Assembly: GCF_018882085.1 (NCBI RefSeq)
Contig: NZ_JACVPB010000004.1
Location: 124,001-188,000, forward strand
Direction: 5' to 3'
DNA: 64,000 nucleotides
Origin: Polynucleobacter sp. AP-Reno-20A-A9
GTDB taxonomy: Bacteria > Pseudomonadota > Gammaproteobacteria > Burkholderiales > Burkholderiaceae
Position numbers and translations under genes: made by a program. The notes under the pieces were generated by a model. The model made no database searches and was not told where the DNA came from. It saw only the letters and a list, made by a program, of their open reading frames with translations. Below are positions 1 through 9,705 of the stretch, piece after piece; the first letter of the stretch is position 1, and each line of letters starts with the position of its first letter.

Positions 1-483
1 CTCATCGCAACCAGCGACATCAGCAAAGGTGACTGTGTTGCTGTTCTCGTCAATTAAACGCGCTTTAGACTTACCAAAAGAGAATGCACCACCCTTACCG
101 CCACCTTGCATTTGACGCATCATGAAAAACCAAAAACCAATAATGAGCAAGGTGGGTCCAAGATAGTACAAAGCAGAAACCAACATGTTTGGTTCGTCAT
201 CAGCTTTACCAGTAACCTGGACACCATACTTCATGAGGTCGCCCACCATCCAGATATCACCTGGAGAGATGATGGAGTATTTATTGCCATCAGCAGGTGT
301 TACTTGCAATGTACGACCTTGTACATCTACACGCTTTACTTTGCCGGCTTTGGCGTCATCCATGAATTGGGAATACGTCACCTGAGTTTGGTCCCTAGGC
401 TTATCAAACTGTTTAAAAACAGTGAAAAGCACCAAGCCCACAATGAGCCACACACCGATTTTTTGGAACATATTGCTGTTCAA
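1..483 (-). CDS. ftsH: ATP-dependent zinc metalloprotease FtsH, N-terminal part (cut by window edge)
   Basis: Only the first 161 codons are present; the frame is open to base 1, where it reaches a DVAGCDE motif, the start of the AAA+ domain in FtsH. Visible parts are an N-terminal membrane helix (about residues 10-25), a periplasmic domain (about 30-115), a second helix (about 120-138) and a linker with a glycine-rich QGGGKGG stretch. FtsH is a membrane-anchored hexameric protease that degrades misfolded membrane proteins and regulators. I chose the TTG at 483 because an AAAGGA ribosome binding site lies 8 bases upstream; the next start is the ATG at 471. It follows rlmE on the same strand, as in E. 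coli. The zinc-site and ATPase motifs lie outside the window. Confidence 0.93.
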   Translation of the reverse strand, partial: MNSNMFQKIGVWLIVGLVLFTVFKQFDKPRDQTQVTYSQFMDDAKAGKVKRVDVQGRTLQVTPADGNKYSIISPGDIWMVGDLMKYGVQVTGKADDEPNMLVSALYYLGPTLLIIGFWFFMMRQMQGGGKGGAFSFGKSKARLIDENSNTVTFADVAGCDE

Positions 484-585
484 AATGAGTCCTTTTCTGG
501 ATTGATCCAGGAGTTAAAGCGATTTGCTTCCTAAGTATTTCATTCTACTACCACCCTTTTTCAAGGGCTAATGGCATATTTATTT

Positions 586-615
586 AATAAACCCCCTCTA
601 ATTTGGGGGGTTATT
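586..615 (-). terminator. Hairpin between rlmE and ftsH
   Basis: An AATAA-CCCCC / GGGGG-TTATT inverted repeat with a loop of about 8 bases lies in the 147-base gap between rlmE and ftsH. On the minus strand it is followed by an A/T-rich stretch without a clean U-run, so it may be a weak terminator, a partial attenuator or an mRNA processing hairpin. A 9-base direct repeat (GGCATATTT) brackets it at 573-581 and 617-625. Confidence 0.45.
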
Positions 616-630
616 AGGCATATTTGCTAC

Positions 631-1305
631 TTACTTTGGTTGCTTTAGGTTTCTACCCAATAAGAAGATTTCTGAAGACTTAGCCCTTGATGCCTTTGGT
701 TTGCGGGAAGCAACCGTTTTGAAGATCTTTTTAAAGGATTCCACTATTTGGCTATAGCCACTACCGTTAAAGCACTTAATCAAAAGTGCACCTTCAGGTT
801 TTAGATGGGCGGTAGCAAAGTCTAGCGCTATCTCTGCCAAAAAAGCCATTCTGGCCGCATCAGCTACGCCTACTCCTGAAAGATTTGGCGCCATATCCGA
901 TAGAACCAAATCCACCTTGCCTCCAGCACTCTTTGGCAAGAGCGCCTCTAAAGCAGCAAGCCCCTCATCCTCCCTAAAGTCACCCTGAATAAAGCTCACA
1001 TCAGCAATATCTTCCATTGGCAAAATATCAATAGCGATGATTTGACCATCAGGCTTGCCAGATTCTATTTTGGGATTACTTTTACCAAGCTCGGTGAGGC
1101 GATTGCGAACGTACTGAGACCAACTCCCAGGAGCGCTCCCTAGGTCCACAATGGCCATACCCGCTTTGATGAGGTGATCTTGCTCATCTATTTCACTGAG
1201 CTTATAAACCGCTCTAGCGCGATAACCCTCTTTCTGGGCCATCTTCACATAGGGATCAGTTAAATGATCCTGCAACCAACTTTTATTAAATTTATTCTTT
1301 GCCAC
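631..1305 (-). CDS. rlmE: 23S rRNA (uridine-2'-O)-methyltransferase RlmE (FtsJ/RrmJ)
   Basis: This 224-residue Rossmann-fold enzyme would 2'-O-methylate the universally conserved A-loop uridine of 23S rRNA (U2552 in E. coli). The SAM-binding motif DLGSAPGSW is at residues 54-62. The K-D-K-E catalytic tetrad can be placed at K35, D137 (SDMAPN), K177 and E212. Length and motif order match the family. The start is a GTG at 1305 with only a weak upstream ribosome binding site. The gene precedes ftsH in the same direction, the conserved rlmE-ftsH pairing, and is divergent from yhbY across 126 bases. Confidence 0.95.
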   Translation of the reverse strand: MAKNKFNKSWLQDHLTDPYVKMAQKEGYRARAVYKLSEIDEQDHLIKAGMAIVDLGSAPGSWSQYVRNRLTELGKSNPKIESGKPDGQIIAIDILPMEDIADVSFIQGDFREDEGLAALEALLPKSAGGKVDLVLSDMAPNLSGVGVADAARMAFLAEIALDFATAHLKPEGALLIKCFNGSGYSQIVESFKKIFKTVASRKPKASRAKSSEIFLLGRNLKQPK

Positions 1306-1431
1306 AACTTACCCACTTTCGCCGTCTATTTTCCTGGTTTCTGCTCTCTAAAGCAAAAGGAATCGATCAAAATACAGGCAAATTCAAGCTAAATAGGCAT
1401 TTTTGACCCTCAATGCTCTATCATAATCCCC

Positions 1432-2058
1432 ATGACTGCACTTACCATTACCCCTGCACAACGTAAATCCCTCAAAGCTGATGCGCACGACTTAAGTCCT
1501 GTTGTCATGATTGGTGGCGACGGTTTAACACCTGCTGTAATCAAAGAAGCTAAATTAGCTATCAATCACCACGGGTTAATTAAGATCCGAGTTTTTGGTG
1601 ATGAGCGTGAAGCTCGTGTTGCTATTTATGAAGAGCTCTGCGACAAACTTGGTGCCGCTCCAGTTCAGCATATTGGTAAATTGCTCGTGTTGTGGAAACC
1701 AAAAGATGTGGTGGATGAGGCATTTAGCAATCTAGGTAGATCAAGTAAGCAAACTAAAAAATCTTTGCAAGCTCCTCGTACAAAACGCCAGCCAAATCGT
1801 GCTCCAGCAAAAGCTGGTGTTCGTACAAGCACCTCTGAAAGATCTGATCGTCGCTCAGCTTCAAATGCAGCACCATTTGCAAGAGCTGCAGCAGTGAAAT
1901 CGGCAACACCTAAGAAACGGGTATTGCGTTCTGAAGCAGCGGAATCCAAAATTGGTTGGTCATCTCCTGGTTACAGAAAAGCAGTTGCCGCACCGGCACC
2001 AATTAAGAAGCGTAAAGCCAGAATGAGTAGCACTAAGAAAAAATCACTTGGCTCCTAA
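1432..2058 (+). CDS. yhbY: YhbY-family (CRM domain) RNA-binding protein with a long basic tail
   Basis: Residues 1 to about 97 form a CRS1/YhbY (CRM) domain, an RNA-binding fold associated with the pre-50S ribosome, including the family motif IGKLLVLWKP. E. coli YhbY is only about 97 residues; here a further 110 residues follow that are rich in Lys, Arg, Ser and Ala and probably disordered. The tail could add nonspecific RNA affinity (inference). No Shine-Dalgarno sequence precedes the ATG, and a TATCAT box lies 7 bases upstream, so the mRNA may be leaderless. It is followed by a strong terminator and converges on the DUF4149 gene. Confidence 0.88.
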   Translation: MTALTITPAQRKSLKADAHDLSPVVMIGGDGLTPAVIKEAKLAINHHGLIKIRVFGDEREARVAIYEELCDKLGAAPVQHIGKLLVLWKPKDVVDEAFSNLGRSSKQTKKSLQAPRTKRQPNRAPAKAGVRTSTSERSDRRSASNAAPFARAAAVKSATPKKRVLRSEAAESKIGWSSPGYRKAVAAPAPIKKRKARMSSTKKKSLGS

Positions 2059-2079
2059 TCAAAGCAAGTGAAATAGAGA

Positions 2080-2102
2080 AACGCCGCTAGTCGGCGTTTT
2101 TT
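2080..2102 (+). terminator. Intrinsic terminator of yhbY
   Basis: Perfect 7-base stem AACGCCG / CGGCGTT with a 5-base loop followed by TTTTTT. It overlaps the stop codon of the convergent DUF4149 gene; on the opposite strand the T-tract is poor. Confidence 0.9.
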
Positions 2103-2560
2103 GTTGTCCGCCAAACTAAGGCAAGACCGAATACCGCTTGAATCATAAAGATTGTGCTGGAAACGCCATGTAGGCGTGCAAATAATGAGGCATTAGTAGA
2201 CTCGCGAACTGACAGACCTGAATAGAGAGCCTGATCCCTTAGTGAGTTCATCCAAGGAATAATGATAAATGCTGCGCAAACTGCACAAGCAAGCATTCCT
2301 AGTAATATCCAGCGAGTGATGCGGAAACGGTCATTACCCTTCTTTACAAGGCGGCTTGCAATCATCATTAAGAAGGCACTGATGACAACACCAAGATACG
2401 CGGTCACTTTAAATAAACTTGCGGCAACCATACCAGCAACTTGTCTGTCGCCTAGACTTGTAAATAAAACAGGTACAACTAAAAATCCGACAGTAATAAA
2501 GCTACCCACCCAAAGTCCAGCAATAAGACTGAATAATCTTTGAGAGAGGGCTACGGGCAT
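2087..2560 (-). CDS. DUF4149 family membrane protein
   Basis: A 157-residue hydrophobic protein with about four predicted membrane helices (roughly residues 7-33, 50-70, 83-105 and 130-150), matching the uncharacterised DUF4149 family. The helix 1 region contains the G-W-x-G-S-F-x-x-V-G-F-L-V-x-P pattern typical of it. The ATG overlaps the greA stop codon by one base (TAATG), implying translational coupling. No catalytic residues are visible and the function is unknown; the linkage to greA and carAB looks positional. Confidence 0.8.
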   Translation of the reverse strand: MPVALSQRLFSLIAGLWVGSFITVGFLVVPVLFTSLGDRQVAGMVAASLFKVTAYLGVVISAFLMMIASRLVKKGNDRFRITRWILLGMLACAVCAAFIIIPWMNSLRDQALYSGLSVRESTNASLFARLHGVSSTIFMIQAVFGLALVWRTTKNAD

Positions 2561-3036
2561 TAGATGTAGCGTACCGCCAAAATTTCAACTTCACGATTAC
2601 CGCCCGGCGCTTGTACGGCCACCACATCGCCCTCTTCTTTGCCAATTAATGCACGAGCAATCGGCGAACTGATGGAAATTTTCTTAACGGCAATGTCAGC
2701 CTCATCATCCCCAACAATCTGATACGTGAGCTTAGTACCGTCTTCAAGGTCCTCTAAGTCAACGGTAGCACCAAATACTATGCGGCCAGCAATATCTAAT
2801 GTGGCGGGGTCAATAATTTGAGCGGCTGACAGCTTGCCCTCCAACTCTTGAATGCGACCTTCAATGAAGCCCTGTTTTTCTTTAGCAGCATCGTATTCAG
2901 CATTCTCAGAAAGATCGCCTTGAGCGCGCGCTTCTGAGATGGCATTAATAACGGAAGGACGTTCTACGTGTTTAAGACGGTGCAGCTCCTCTTTGAGAAG
3001 TTCTGCACCGCGCTTGGTGATCGGAATTGTGCTCAT
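2560..3036 (-). CDS. greA: Transcription elongation factor GreA
   Basis: At 158 residues this is the normal length for GreA, which inserts its N-terminal coiled coil (about residues 12-75) into the RNA polymerase secondary channel and stimulates cleavage of backtracked transcripts. The conserved Asp and Glu at the coiled-coil tip are in [14 protein letters not shown]. The C-terminal FKBP-like domain ends in the typical GGNREVEIL segment. It lies 58 bases after carB on the same strand and overlaps the DUF4149 start. Confidence 0.96.
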   Translation of the reverse strand: MSTIPITKRGAELLKEELHRLKHVERPSVINAISEARAQGDLSENAEYDAAKEKQGFIEGRIQELEGKLSAAQIIDPATLDIAGRIVFGATVDLEDLEDGTKLTYQIVGDDEADIAVKKISISSPIARALIGKEEGDVVAVQAPGGNREVEILAVRYI

Positions 3037-3094
3037 GAAACTAACCTAACTTAAATTCTTGCGCAAAATCGCGCCAATAAAAGTTAATTTTAGA

Positions 3095-6000
3095 TTAAAT
3101 GAGCTCCCGATGTAAGCTTTGTAAGGAATAAACCTCGAGCGAATCAAGTCGACCATTTTCAGAGGCCAATAAACCATCCATTACTGCTCGTGCAGCACTA
3201 ATAGTCGTGTAATACGTAACGCCATTGGCTTGAGCACTTGTGCGGATGGATCTAGAGTCAGCAATTGCAGTCCGAGTTTCATCCACAGTAGTAAATACAA
3301 GTGAAATCTCGCCATTCTTGATGAAATCCACGATATGTGGACGCCCATCCTTCACTTTATTGACCACCTTAACTGGTAAGCCCGCAGCTTCAATTGCTGC
3401 TGCAGTACCTTTGGTTGCAACCATCGGAAAGCCCAGTTGATGTAATAACTTAGCAACTTCAATCGCCTTTGGCTTGTCGCTATCTTTGACAGTCAACAGA
3501 ACTGTTCCACTCTTTGGTAGCTTAATGCCAGCACCCAGTTGTGATTTAAATAAAGCCTCGCCAAAAGTCTTGCCAACACCCATTACCTCACCAGTGGAGC
3601 GCATCTCTGGCCCAAGAATTGGATCAATACCTGGGAACTTATTGAATGGGAATACAGCCTCTTTTACTGAGAAGTATGGTGGCTTCACTTCAGTCTTAAT
3701 ACCCTGCTGCTCTAGAGTCTGACCAACCATACAACGGGCTGCAATTTTTGCAAGTTGTAAGCCAGTAGCCTTAGATACAAAGGGCACAGTTCGAGATGCT
3801 CGGGGATTAACCTCGAGAACATAGATCACATCTTTGCCATCGACATTCTGAATTGCAAACTGGACGTTCATCAAACCAACCACATTCAAACCTTTGGCCA
3901 TCGCTGCAGTTTGACGTTTAATCTCCGCAACCGTCGCATCAGATAATGAGTATGGGGGCAATGAGCAGGCTGAGTCTCCAGAGTGAACGCCGGCTTGCTC
4001 GATATGCTCCATGACGCCACCGATAAATACGTCCGTACCATCGCTGATGCAATCCACGTCACACTCGATAGCATCATTTAAGAAGCGGTCAAGCAGTACA
4101 GGAGAATCGTGGGATACCTTCACGGCTTCACGCATGTAGCGCTCAAGGTCACGACCGTCATGAACGATTTCCATTGCACGACCACCCAAGACATAGGAAG
4201 GACGAACCACCAATGGGTAACCAATTTCCTCTGCTAGCTTAAGAGCCTCTTCTTCAGTACGTGCCGTACGATTAGGCGGTTGACGTAAACCGAGATCCTG
4301 AAGCAGCTTTTGGAAGCGCTCGCGGTCTTCTGCAGCGTCAATCATGTCTGGTGAAGTGCCAATGATTGGCACGCCATTACGCTCAAGATCTAGAGCCAAT
4401 TTTAAAGGTGTTTGGCCACCGTACTGAACGATAACGCCCTTTGGCTTCTCTTTAGCAACAATCTCCAATACATCTTCAAGAGTCAGCGGCTCAAAGTACA
4501 AGCGATCTGATGTGTCGTAGTCGGTAGAAACGGTTTCAGGGTTGCAGTTCACCATGATGGTTTCGTAGCCATCCTCGCGCATTGCTAAGGCAGCATGTAC
4601 ACAGCAATAGTCAAACTCAATACCTTGACCAATACGGTTTGGGCCACCGCCTAAGACCATAATCTTTTCTTTATTGGTCGGCTGTGATTCGCACTCACCA
4701 TGCTCTGCTTCATAGGTTGAATACAGGTAAGCAGTATTGGTTGAGAATTCAGCTGCACAGGTATCAACACGCTTATAGACAGGAACTACCTTTAATCGAT
4801 GGCGCGCTGCACGAACAGATGCAGCATCAACCTTTAATAGTTTCGCTAAGCGGCGATCAGAGAACCCTTTTTGCTTTATAAAGCGCAACTCTGGTGCTGT
4901 AAGACTGTCGATCTTGCGCTGCTTAAGCTCAGCTTCAATGGTGATGAGCTCTTCAATTTGCTCCAAGAACCAAGGATCAACCTTCGTTTCAGAGTAAATC
5001 TCATCAAGACCCATTCCCATGCGGAATGCGTCTGCCAAATACCAAATACGATCCGGTCCCGGCTCATTAATCTCATTGATGATGTCATCAAGATCCGTGG
5101 ATATTTCATCCAAACCATCGACGCCAACCTCTAAACCGCGAAGCGCTTTCTGGAATGATTCTTGAAAAGTGCGGCCAATAGCCATCACTTCACCAACTGA
5201 CTTCATCTGCGTTGTTAAGCGGGAATCAGCCTGTGGGAATTTCTCAAATGCAAAGCGTGGAATCTTGGTAACAACGTAGTCAATTGAAGGCTCAAATGAT
5301 GCTGGTGTAGCGCCACCAGTAATGTCATTCTTGAGTTCATCCAAGATGTAACCAACCGCCAATTTAGCCGCAATCTTTGCAATGGGGAAACCCGTAGCCT
5401 TTGATGCCAATGCTGATGAGCGTGAAACCCTTGGATTCATTTCAATAACGATCATGCGACCATCAATTGGATTAATCGAGAACTGCACGTTAGATCCACC
5501 AGTATCAACACCAACTTCCCTCAGAACAGCAATCGATGCATTACGCATGATTTGATACTCTTTATCCGTCAAAGTTTGCGCAGGCGCTACGGTAATTGAG
5601 TCACCGGTATGAACACCCATTGGATCTAAATTTTCAATCGAGCAAACAATGATGCAGTTGTCATTGCGATCGCGTACGACTTCCATCTCAAATTCTTTCC
5701 AACCCAAGAGAGACTCTTCGATTAAGAGCTCACGCGTTGGGGATAAATCGAGACCACGTTTACAAATTTCTTCAAATTCTTCACGGTTATAAGCAATACC
5801 GCCGCCCGATCCACCCATGGTGAATGAAGGACGAATCACTACTGGGAAACCTAAGCTGCCAGTTTCCCTCTGAATTTGCTGCTGAACTTCATGCGCCTCA
5901 TCCATGGAGTGCGCAATGCCAGACTTCGCAGAGCCCAGACCAATTTTGGTCATCGCCTCTTTAAATTTCTGACGATCTTCTGCCTTATCAATTGCTTCTG

Positions 6001-6358
6001 GTGAGGCGCCAATTAGCTCACAACCATATTTCTCTAGGACACCATGACGGTGAAGATCTAATGCACAGTTCAGTGCAGTCTGGCCACCCATGGTTGGCAA
6101 AATTGCATCTGGCTTTTCAGTGGCAATAATGCGCTCAACAACTTCCCAGGTAATCGGCTCGATATAAGTTACATCGGCCATCTCTGGGTCAGTCATGATG
6201 GTTGCAGGATTGCTGTTGACCAAAATAACCTTGTAGCCTTCGTCACGCAGTGCCTTACAGGCTTGCGCTCCAGAGTAGTCAAACTCACAGGCCTGGCCAA
6301 TCACAATTGGACCAGCACCAATAATTAGGATGCTCTTAATATCGCTACGCTTAGGCAT
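3095..6358 (-). CDS. carB: Carbamoyl-phosphate synthase large subunit
   Basis: The 1087-residue protein catalyses the ATP-dependent steps that make carbamoyl phosphate from bicarbonate and ammonia for arginine and pyrimidine synthesis. The two homologous synthetase halves are visible, each opening with a GxGP(I/N)xIGQ loop (near residues 14-22 and 571-579) and containing an ATP-grasp core with [20 protein letters not shown] or [20 protein letters not shown]. An oligomerisation region and a C-terminal MGS-like regulatory domain (about 940-1087) complete it. The start overlaps the carA stop (TAATG). All expected domains are present without frameshift. Confidence 0.98.
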   Translation of the reverse strand: MPKRSDIKSILIIGAGPIVIGQACEFDYSGAQACKALRDEGYKVILVNSNPATIMTDPEMADVTYIEPITWEVVERIIATEKPDAILPTMGGQTALNCALDLHRHGVLEKYGCELIGASPEAIDKAEDRQKFKEAMTKIGLGSAKSGIAHSMDEAHEVQQQIQRETGSLGFPVVIRPSFTMGGSGGGIAYNREEFEEICKRGLDLSPTRELLIEESLLGWKEFEMEVVRDRNDNCIIVCSIENLDPMGVHTGDSITVAPAQTLTDKEYQIMRNASIAVLREVGVDTGGSNVQFSINPIDGRMIVIEMNPRVSRSSALASKATGFPIAKIAAKLAVGYILDELKNDITGGATPASFEPSIDYVVTKIPRFAFEKFPQADSRLTTQMKSVGEVMAIGRTFQESFQKALRGLEVGVDGLDEISTDLDDIINEINEPGPDRIWYLADAFRMGMGLDEIYSETKVDPWFLEQIEELITIEAELKQRKIDSLTAPELRFIKQKGFSDRRLAKLLKVDAASVRAARHRLKVVPVYKRVDTCAAEFSTNTAYLYSTYEAEHGECESQPTNKEKIMVLGGGPNRIGQGIEFDYCCVHAALAMREDGYETIMVNCNPETVSTDYDTSDRLYFEPLTLEDVLEIVAKEKPKGVIVQYGGQTPLKLALDLERNGVPIIGTSPDMIDAAEDRERFQKLLQDLGLRQPPNRTARTEEEALKLAEEIGYPLVVRPSYVLGGRAMEIVHDGRDLERYMREAVKVSHDSPVLLDRFLNDAIECDVDCISDGTDVFIGGVMEHIEQAGVHSGDSACSLPPYSLSDATVAEIKRQTAAMAKGLNVVGLMNVQFAIQNVDGKDVIYVLEVNPRASRTVPFVSKATGLQLAKIAARCMVGQTLEQQGIKTEVKPPYFSVKEAVFPFNKFPGIDPILGPEMRSTGEVMGVGKTFGEALFKSQLGAGIKLPKSGTVLLTVKDSDKPKAIEVAKLLHQLGFPMVATKGTAAAIEAAGLPVKVVNKVKDGRPHIVDFIKNGEISLVFTTVDETRTAIADSRSIRTSAQANGVTYYTTISAARAVMDGLLASENGRLDSLEVYSLQSLHRELI

Positions 6359-7551
6359 TATTTGCCCTCCTTCTTGGTAGCATTCATTAGCTCCACAAAA
6401 CGATCAAATAAATAAGCAATGTCATGAGGGCCTGGTGAGGCCTCAGGATGCCCTTGGAAACAAAGTGCTGGCTTGTCATTCCATGCCAAACCCTGCAAGG
6501 ATCCATCAAATAAAGACACGTGGGTTACGCGAATATTGCTTGGTAATGTATTGGCATCAACTGCAAAACCATGGTTCTGAGAGGTAATGGCAACGCGGCC
6601 TGTATCTAAATCTTTCACAGGATGATTGGCGCCATGGTGACCGAACTTCATCTTCAATGTCTTGGCACCAGCCGCAAGGCCCATGATTTGTTGGCCTAAA
6701 CAGATACCAAAGGTTGGAACACCTTTTTCAATAATTTCTTTAGCGGCAGCGATAGCGTAGTCACATGGACCAGGATCGCCAGGACCATTTGAGAAGAACA
6801 CGCCATCAGGGTTCATAGCCAGAACTTCTGCTGCGCTAGTTTGTGCCGGCACCACGGTTAATTGACAGCCACGCTCAGTCAGCATACGCAAAATATTGCG
6901 TTTCACACCGAGGTCATAAGCAACTACTTTTTTAACCGGCTTGCTGGTGTCTAGTGATCTGTAAGCAGGCTTACCGTTTGGTCCATGGAGATCCCACTCA
7001 GCTTCACGCCACTCATATGCTTTCTTAGTGGTAACCACCTTAGCAAGATCTAAGCCTGACATGCCAGGGAAAGCTTTAGCAAGTTCAAGCGCCTTCGTGC
7101 CTAAAGCTTCATAGCTATCGCCAACTTTGCCAGCAACAATTGCACCCGATTGGGCACCCTTGTCACGCAGAATTCTGGTGAGCTTGCGTGTATCTATACC
7201 AGCAATCCCCAAGATACCGGCTTTAGTGAGGTAGTCATCTAAAGAACCTTCTGAGCGAAAATTAGATACACGCTTTGGCAGGTCTTTGATAACCAGGCCA
7301 GCAGCATGAATTTGATCCGATTCCGCATCTTGGGCATTAACACCCACATTACCGATATGAGGATAGGTCAATGTAACAATTTGACGGGAGTAACTGGGAT
7401 CAGTAATGATCTCTTGATATCCAGTTAATGCAGTATTAAATACGACTTCGCCAGTAGTTTCGCCAGGGGCGCCAATGCTAAAACCGGGAAATATTGTGCC
7501 GTCGGCTAAGGCCAACACGGCTGGGGGAAAAGAAGGAAGCAAGGGTGACAA
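6358..7551 (-). CDS. carA: Carbamoyl-phosphate synthase small (glutaminase) subunit
   Basis: CarA hydrolyses glutamine and channels ammonia to CarB. The N-terminal domain (1 to about 150) is followed by a class I glutamine amidotransferase domain with nucleophile C284 in GICLGQQ and the H368/E370 partners in FQGHPEAS. The 397-residue length is slightly long because I start at the TTG at 7551, which has GGAG about 5 bases upstream; an in-frame TTG at 7542 lacks a well-placed ribosome binding site. It is the first gene of the carA-carB(-greA-DUF4149) run. Confidence 0.97.
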   Translation of the reverse strand: MSPLLPSFPPAVLALADGTIFPGFSIGAPGETTGEVVFNTALTGYQEIITDPSYSRQIVTLTYPHIGNVGVNAQDAESDQIHAAGLVIKDLPKRVSNFRSEGSLDDYLTKAGILGIAGIDTRKLTRILRDKGAQSGAIVAGKVGDSYEALGTKALELAKAFPGMSGLDLAKVVTTKKAYEWREAEWDLHGPNGKPAYRSLDTSKPVKKVVAYDLGVKRNILRMLTERGCQLTVVPAQTSAAEVLAMNPDGVFFSNGPGDPGPCDYAIAAAKEIIEKGVPTFGICLGQQIMGLAAGAKTLKMKFGHHGANHPVKDLDTGRVAITSQNHGFAVDANTLPSNIRVTHVSLFDGSLQGLAWNDKPALCFQGHPEASPGPHDIAYLFDRFVELMNATKKEGK

Positions 7552-7592
7552 ACCATCTCCAGTCCCTGCTCCATCCGACGCTCAAAACCCCC

Positions 7593-7680
7593 AAAAAAGA
7601 CTAGCCCGGGGATGTTTTTGCGGGTGGTGAGTGTCTTTAAGCGCTAGGGTATTTATTAAGTTTCGAACCCTGTAATCATA
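7593..7680 (-). promoter_or_regulatory. Candidate carA promoter and leader structure
   Basis: The 5' region of carA has a good -10 hexamer TATGAT (minus strand, 7675-7680) but no convincing -35. Downstream, CTAGC (7643-7647) can pair with GCTAG (7601-7605), and the second arm is followed by TCTTTTTT. That geometry would fit a weak attenuator, but the stem is only 5 bases with a long loop, so this is tentative. Confidence 0.2.
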
Positions 7681-7733
7681 ACATTTTTGCTCGTAAACCC
7701 TTGGATTTGCGGCCGAATAGGGGCTGGAGGGTA

Positions 7734-7789
7734 AAAAACTCCCCTAGCCTAATGGCTTGAGGAGCAATTTATCCAAAATTGGGAGTTTT
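7734..7789 (-). terminator. Intrinsic terminator of prpE
   Basis: On the minus strand AAAACTCC pairs with GGAGTTTT, enclosing a second small hairpin (AGCC-ATTA-GGCT), and the structure ends in a run of T. It begins at the prpE stop codon and separates prpE from carA. Confidence 0.75.
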
Positions 7790-9672
7790 CATGCCTTAGC
7801 ACTCTGCTCAATGATGGTCTTGATTTGAGCTAAAACAGACTGGTCATCCATCGTGCTGATATCACCGGGGTCCCGACCTTCAGCAACAGCCTGGAGTGCG
7901 CGACGAACAATTTTGCCTGAACGCGTCTTCGGTAGAGCTGTAACGATATAAACACGTCCAGGGCGAGCAATAGCGCCCAGAGTTGTATCTACCGTCTTCA
8001 TACACTCGGCCTCCAAAGTGACAGTATTGGAGGCATCCTTTGGAATCACAAATGCAATGGCGGCCTGACCCTTCAGTTTGTCCTCAATGCCAACCACAGC
8101 AACTTCTGAAACGTTCGGATGACTGGAAATGCTTTCTTCAATCTCACGAGTACCGAGGCGATGTCCAGCAACGTTGATTACATCATCCGTACGGCCTAAG
8201 ATGAAGAAGTAACCATCTTTGTCTTTGATGCCCCAGTCAAAAGTGGAGTAAATCGTTTTACCCGGAATCGTTTCCCAGTAAGTGCTGACAAAGCGCTTGT
8301 CATCCCCCCAAATAGTTTGCATGCAACCTGGGGGCAATGGGCCTTCAATAGCAATGACACCCTTCTGATCTGGACCCAGCTCTTCAGAGGTGGCATCGTC
8401 TAGCAATTTCATGTTGTAACCAAATGAAGGCACGCCAGGGGATCCAAATTTATGCGGCATAACCTCTACGCCACGCTGAATTGCAAGCATTGGCCAACCC
8501 GTTTCCGTTTGCCAGTAGTTATCCACAATTGGCTTATTAATTGCGCCATGAATCCAACTTGCTGTTGGCTCATCCAACGGCTCACCCGCCAAAAACAAGG
8601 CGCGTAATTTTGAGAGATCATATTTCGTTAAAAATGCAGGATCTTGCTTCTTAAGAACACGAACAGCAGTTGGCGCAGAAAACATGACTGATACTTTGTA
8701 CTTATCTACTAGCTCCCACCAAATGCCTGCGTCAGGACGCAAGGGAGTGCCCTCGTACATGATCGTAGCCATACCAGATAGCAATGGCGCATAAATAATG
8801 TAGCTATGTCCAACAACCCAACCAATGTCAGAGGTACAGAACATCGTTTCACCCGCATTGCCGGTAAAGATATGTTTCATAGAAGCAGCGAGGGCCACTG
8901 CGTAACCACCTGTGTCACGCTGAACACCTTTGGGCTTTCCAGTTGTGCCGGAGGTGTACAAAATATAAGAAGGATGGGTTGCATCAACCCACTCAATAGG
9001 CACAACATCTTTCAAATGTTTTTCACGTTCGCCGGCGTAATCTAAATCGCGACCAGCTACGGTGGTGAATTCAGTTAAACCACGATTCACAATTAAGACT
9101 TTTTCTGGCTTGTATTCGGCCAAAGTAATAGCTTCATCTAGCAAGGGCTTATATGGGACCGCTTTACCGCCACGAGCACCTGCTTCTGCAGTAACAATGA
9201 GTTTTGGTTTGGCATCATCAATACGAGATGCCAAGCTGTGTGATGCAAAGCCGCCAAACACTACAGAATGAATCGCACCAATCCGAGCGCAGGCAAGCAT
9301 TGCGAAACAAGCTTCGGCAATCATTGGCATATAGATGAGAACGCGATCACCCTTTTTAACGCCATTTGCTTTATAAATTGCAGCTATACGATTGACTTCT
9401 TCGTAAAGCTCTTTAAATGTATACGCCTTCTCTTGATTGGTTTCCGTGGAAACAGCAACGAGGGCGATTTGATCTGGGCGATCTTTTAGATGACGATCAA
9501 CAGCGTTGTAGCAAAGATTCGTTAAGCCACCCTCGAACCATTTAGCAAATGGAGGGTTGTTGTAATTCAGAACTTTGTCGAAAGGTTTTTCCCAATGAAT
9601 TAGTTGCGCTTGCTCACCCCAAAATCCATCTGGGTCTTTAATTGAGCGTTCGTGATGTGCTTTGTAGGACAT
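7789..9672 (-). CDS. prpE: Propionate--CoA ligase (propionyl-CoA synthetase), acetyl-CoA synthetase family
   Basis: An AMP-forming acyl-CoA synthetase that activates propionate, or acetate less specifically, to the CoA thioester through an acyl-adenylate. The adenylate loop YTSGTTGKPKG is near residue 240 and the catalytic lysine is in TRSGK near residue 587. Segments such as NPPFAKWFEGG, SDIGWVVGHSYI and the roughly 627-residue length match PrpE better than Acs (recalled similarity). I use the ATG at 9672, which has CAGG at suitable spacing, over the TTG at 9678. No prp methylcitrate genes are adjacent. A terminator follows directly. Confidence 0.85.
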   Translation of the reverse strand: MSYKAHHERSIKDPDGFWGEQAQLIHWEKPFDKVLNYNNPPFAKWFEGGLTNLCYNAVDRHLKDRPDQIALVAVSTETNQEKAYTFKELYEEVNRIAAIYKANGVKKGDRVLIYMPMIAEACFAMLACARIGAIHSVVFGGFASHSLASRIDDAKPKLIVTAEAGARGGKAVPYKPLLDEAITLAEYKPEKVLIVNRGLTEFTTVAGRDLDYAGEREKHLKDVVPIEWVDATHPSYILYTSGTTGKPKGVQRDTGGYAVALAASMKHIFTGNAGETMFCTSDIGWVVGHSYIIYAPLLSGMATIMYEGTPLRPDAGIWWELVDKYKVSVMFSAPTAVRVLKKQDPAFLTKYDLSKLRALFLAGEPLDEPTASWIHGAINKPIVDNYWQTETGWPMLAIQRGVEVMPHKFGSPGVPSFGYNMKLLDDATSEELGPDQKGVIAIEGPLPPGCMQTIWGDDKRFVSTYWETIPGKTIYSTFDWGIKDKDGYFFILGRTDDVINVAGHRLGTREIEESISSHPNVSEVAVVGIEDKLKGQAAIAFVIPKDASNTVTLEAECMKTVDTTLGAIARPGRVYIVTALPKTRSGKIVRRALQAVAEGRDPGDISTMDDQSVLAQIKTIIEQSAKA

Positions 9673-9705
9673 GGTCAACCTGATCTCTTAAAAAAGTTAC
9701 TCAAA

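Noticed and set aside
106-534. 142-codon plus-strand frame opposite ftsH
   Set aside because: It is antisense to a clear FtsH N-terminus and has no recognisable similarity.
1306-1431. Heat-shock (sigma-32) promoter upstream of rlmE
   Set aside because: A CTTGAA-like -35 is present on the minus strand, but no CCCCAT-like -10 is found at proper spacing.
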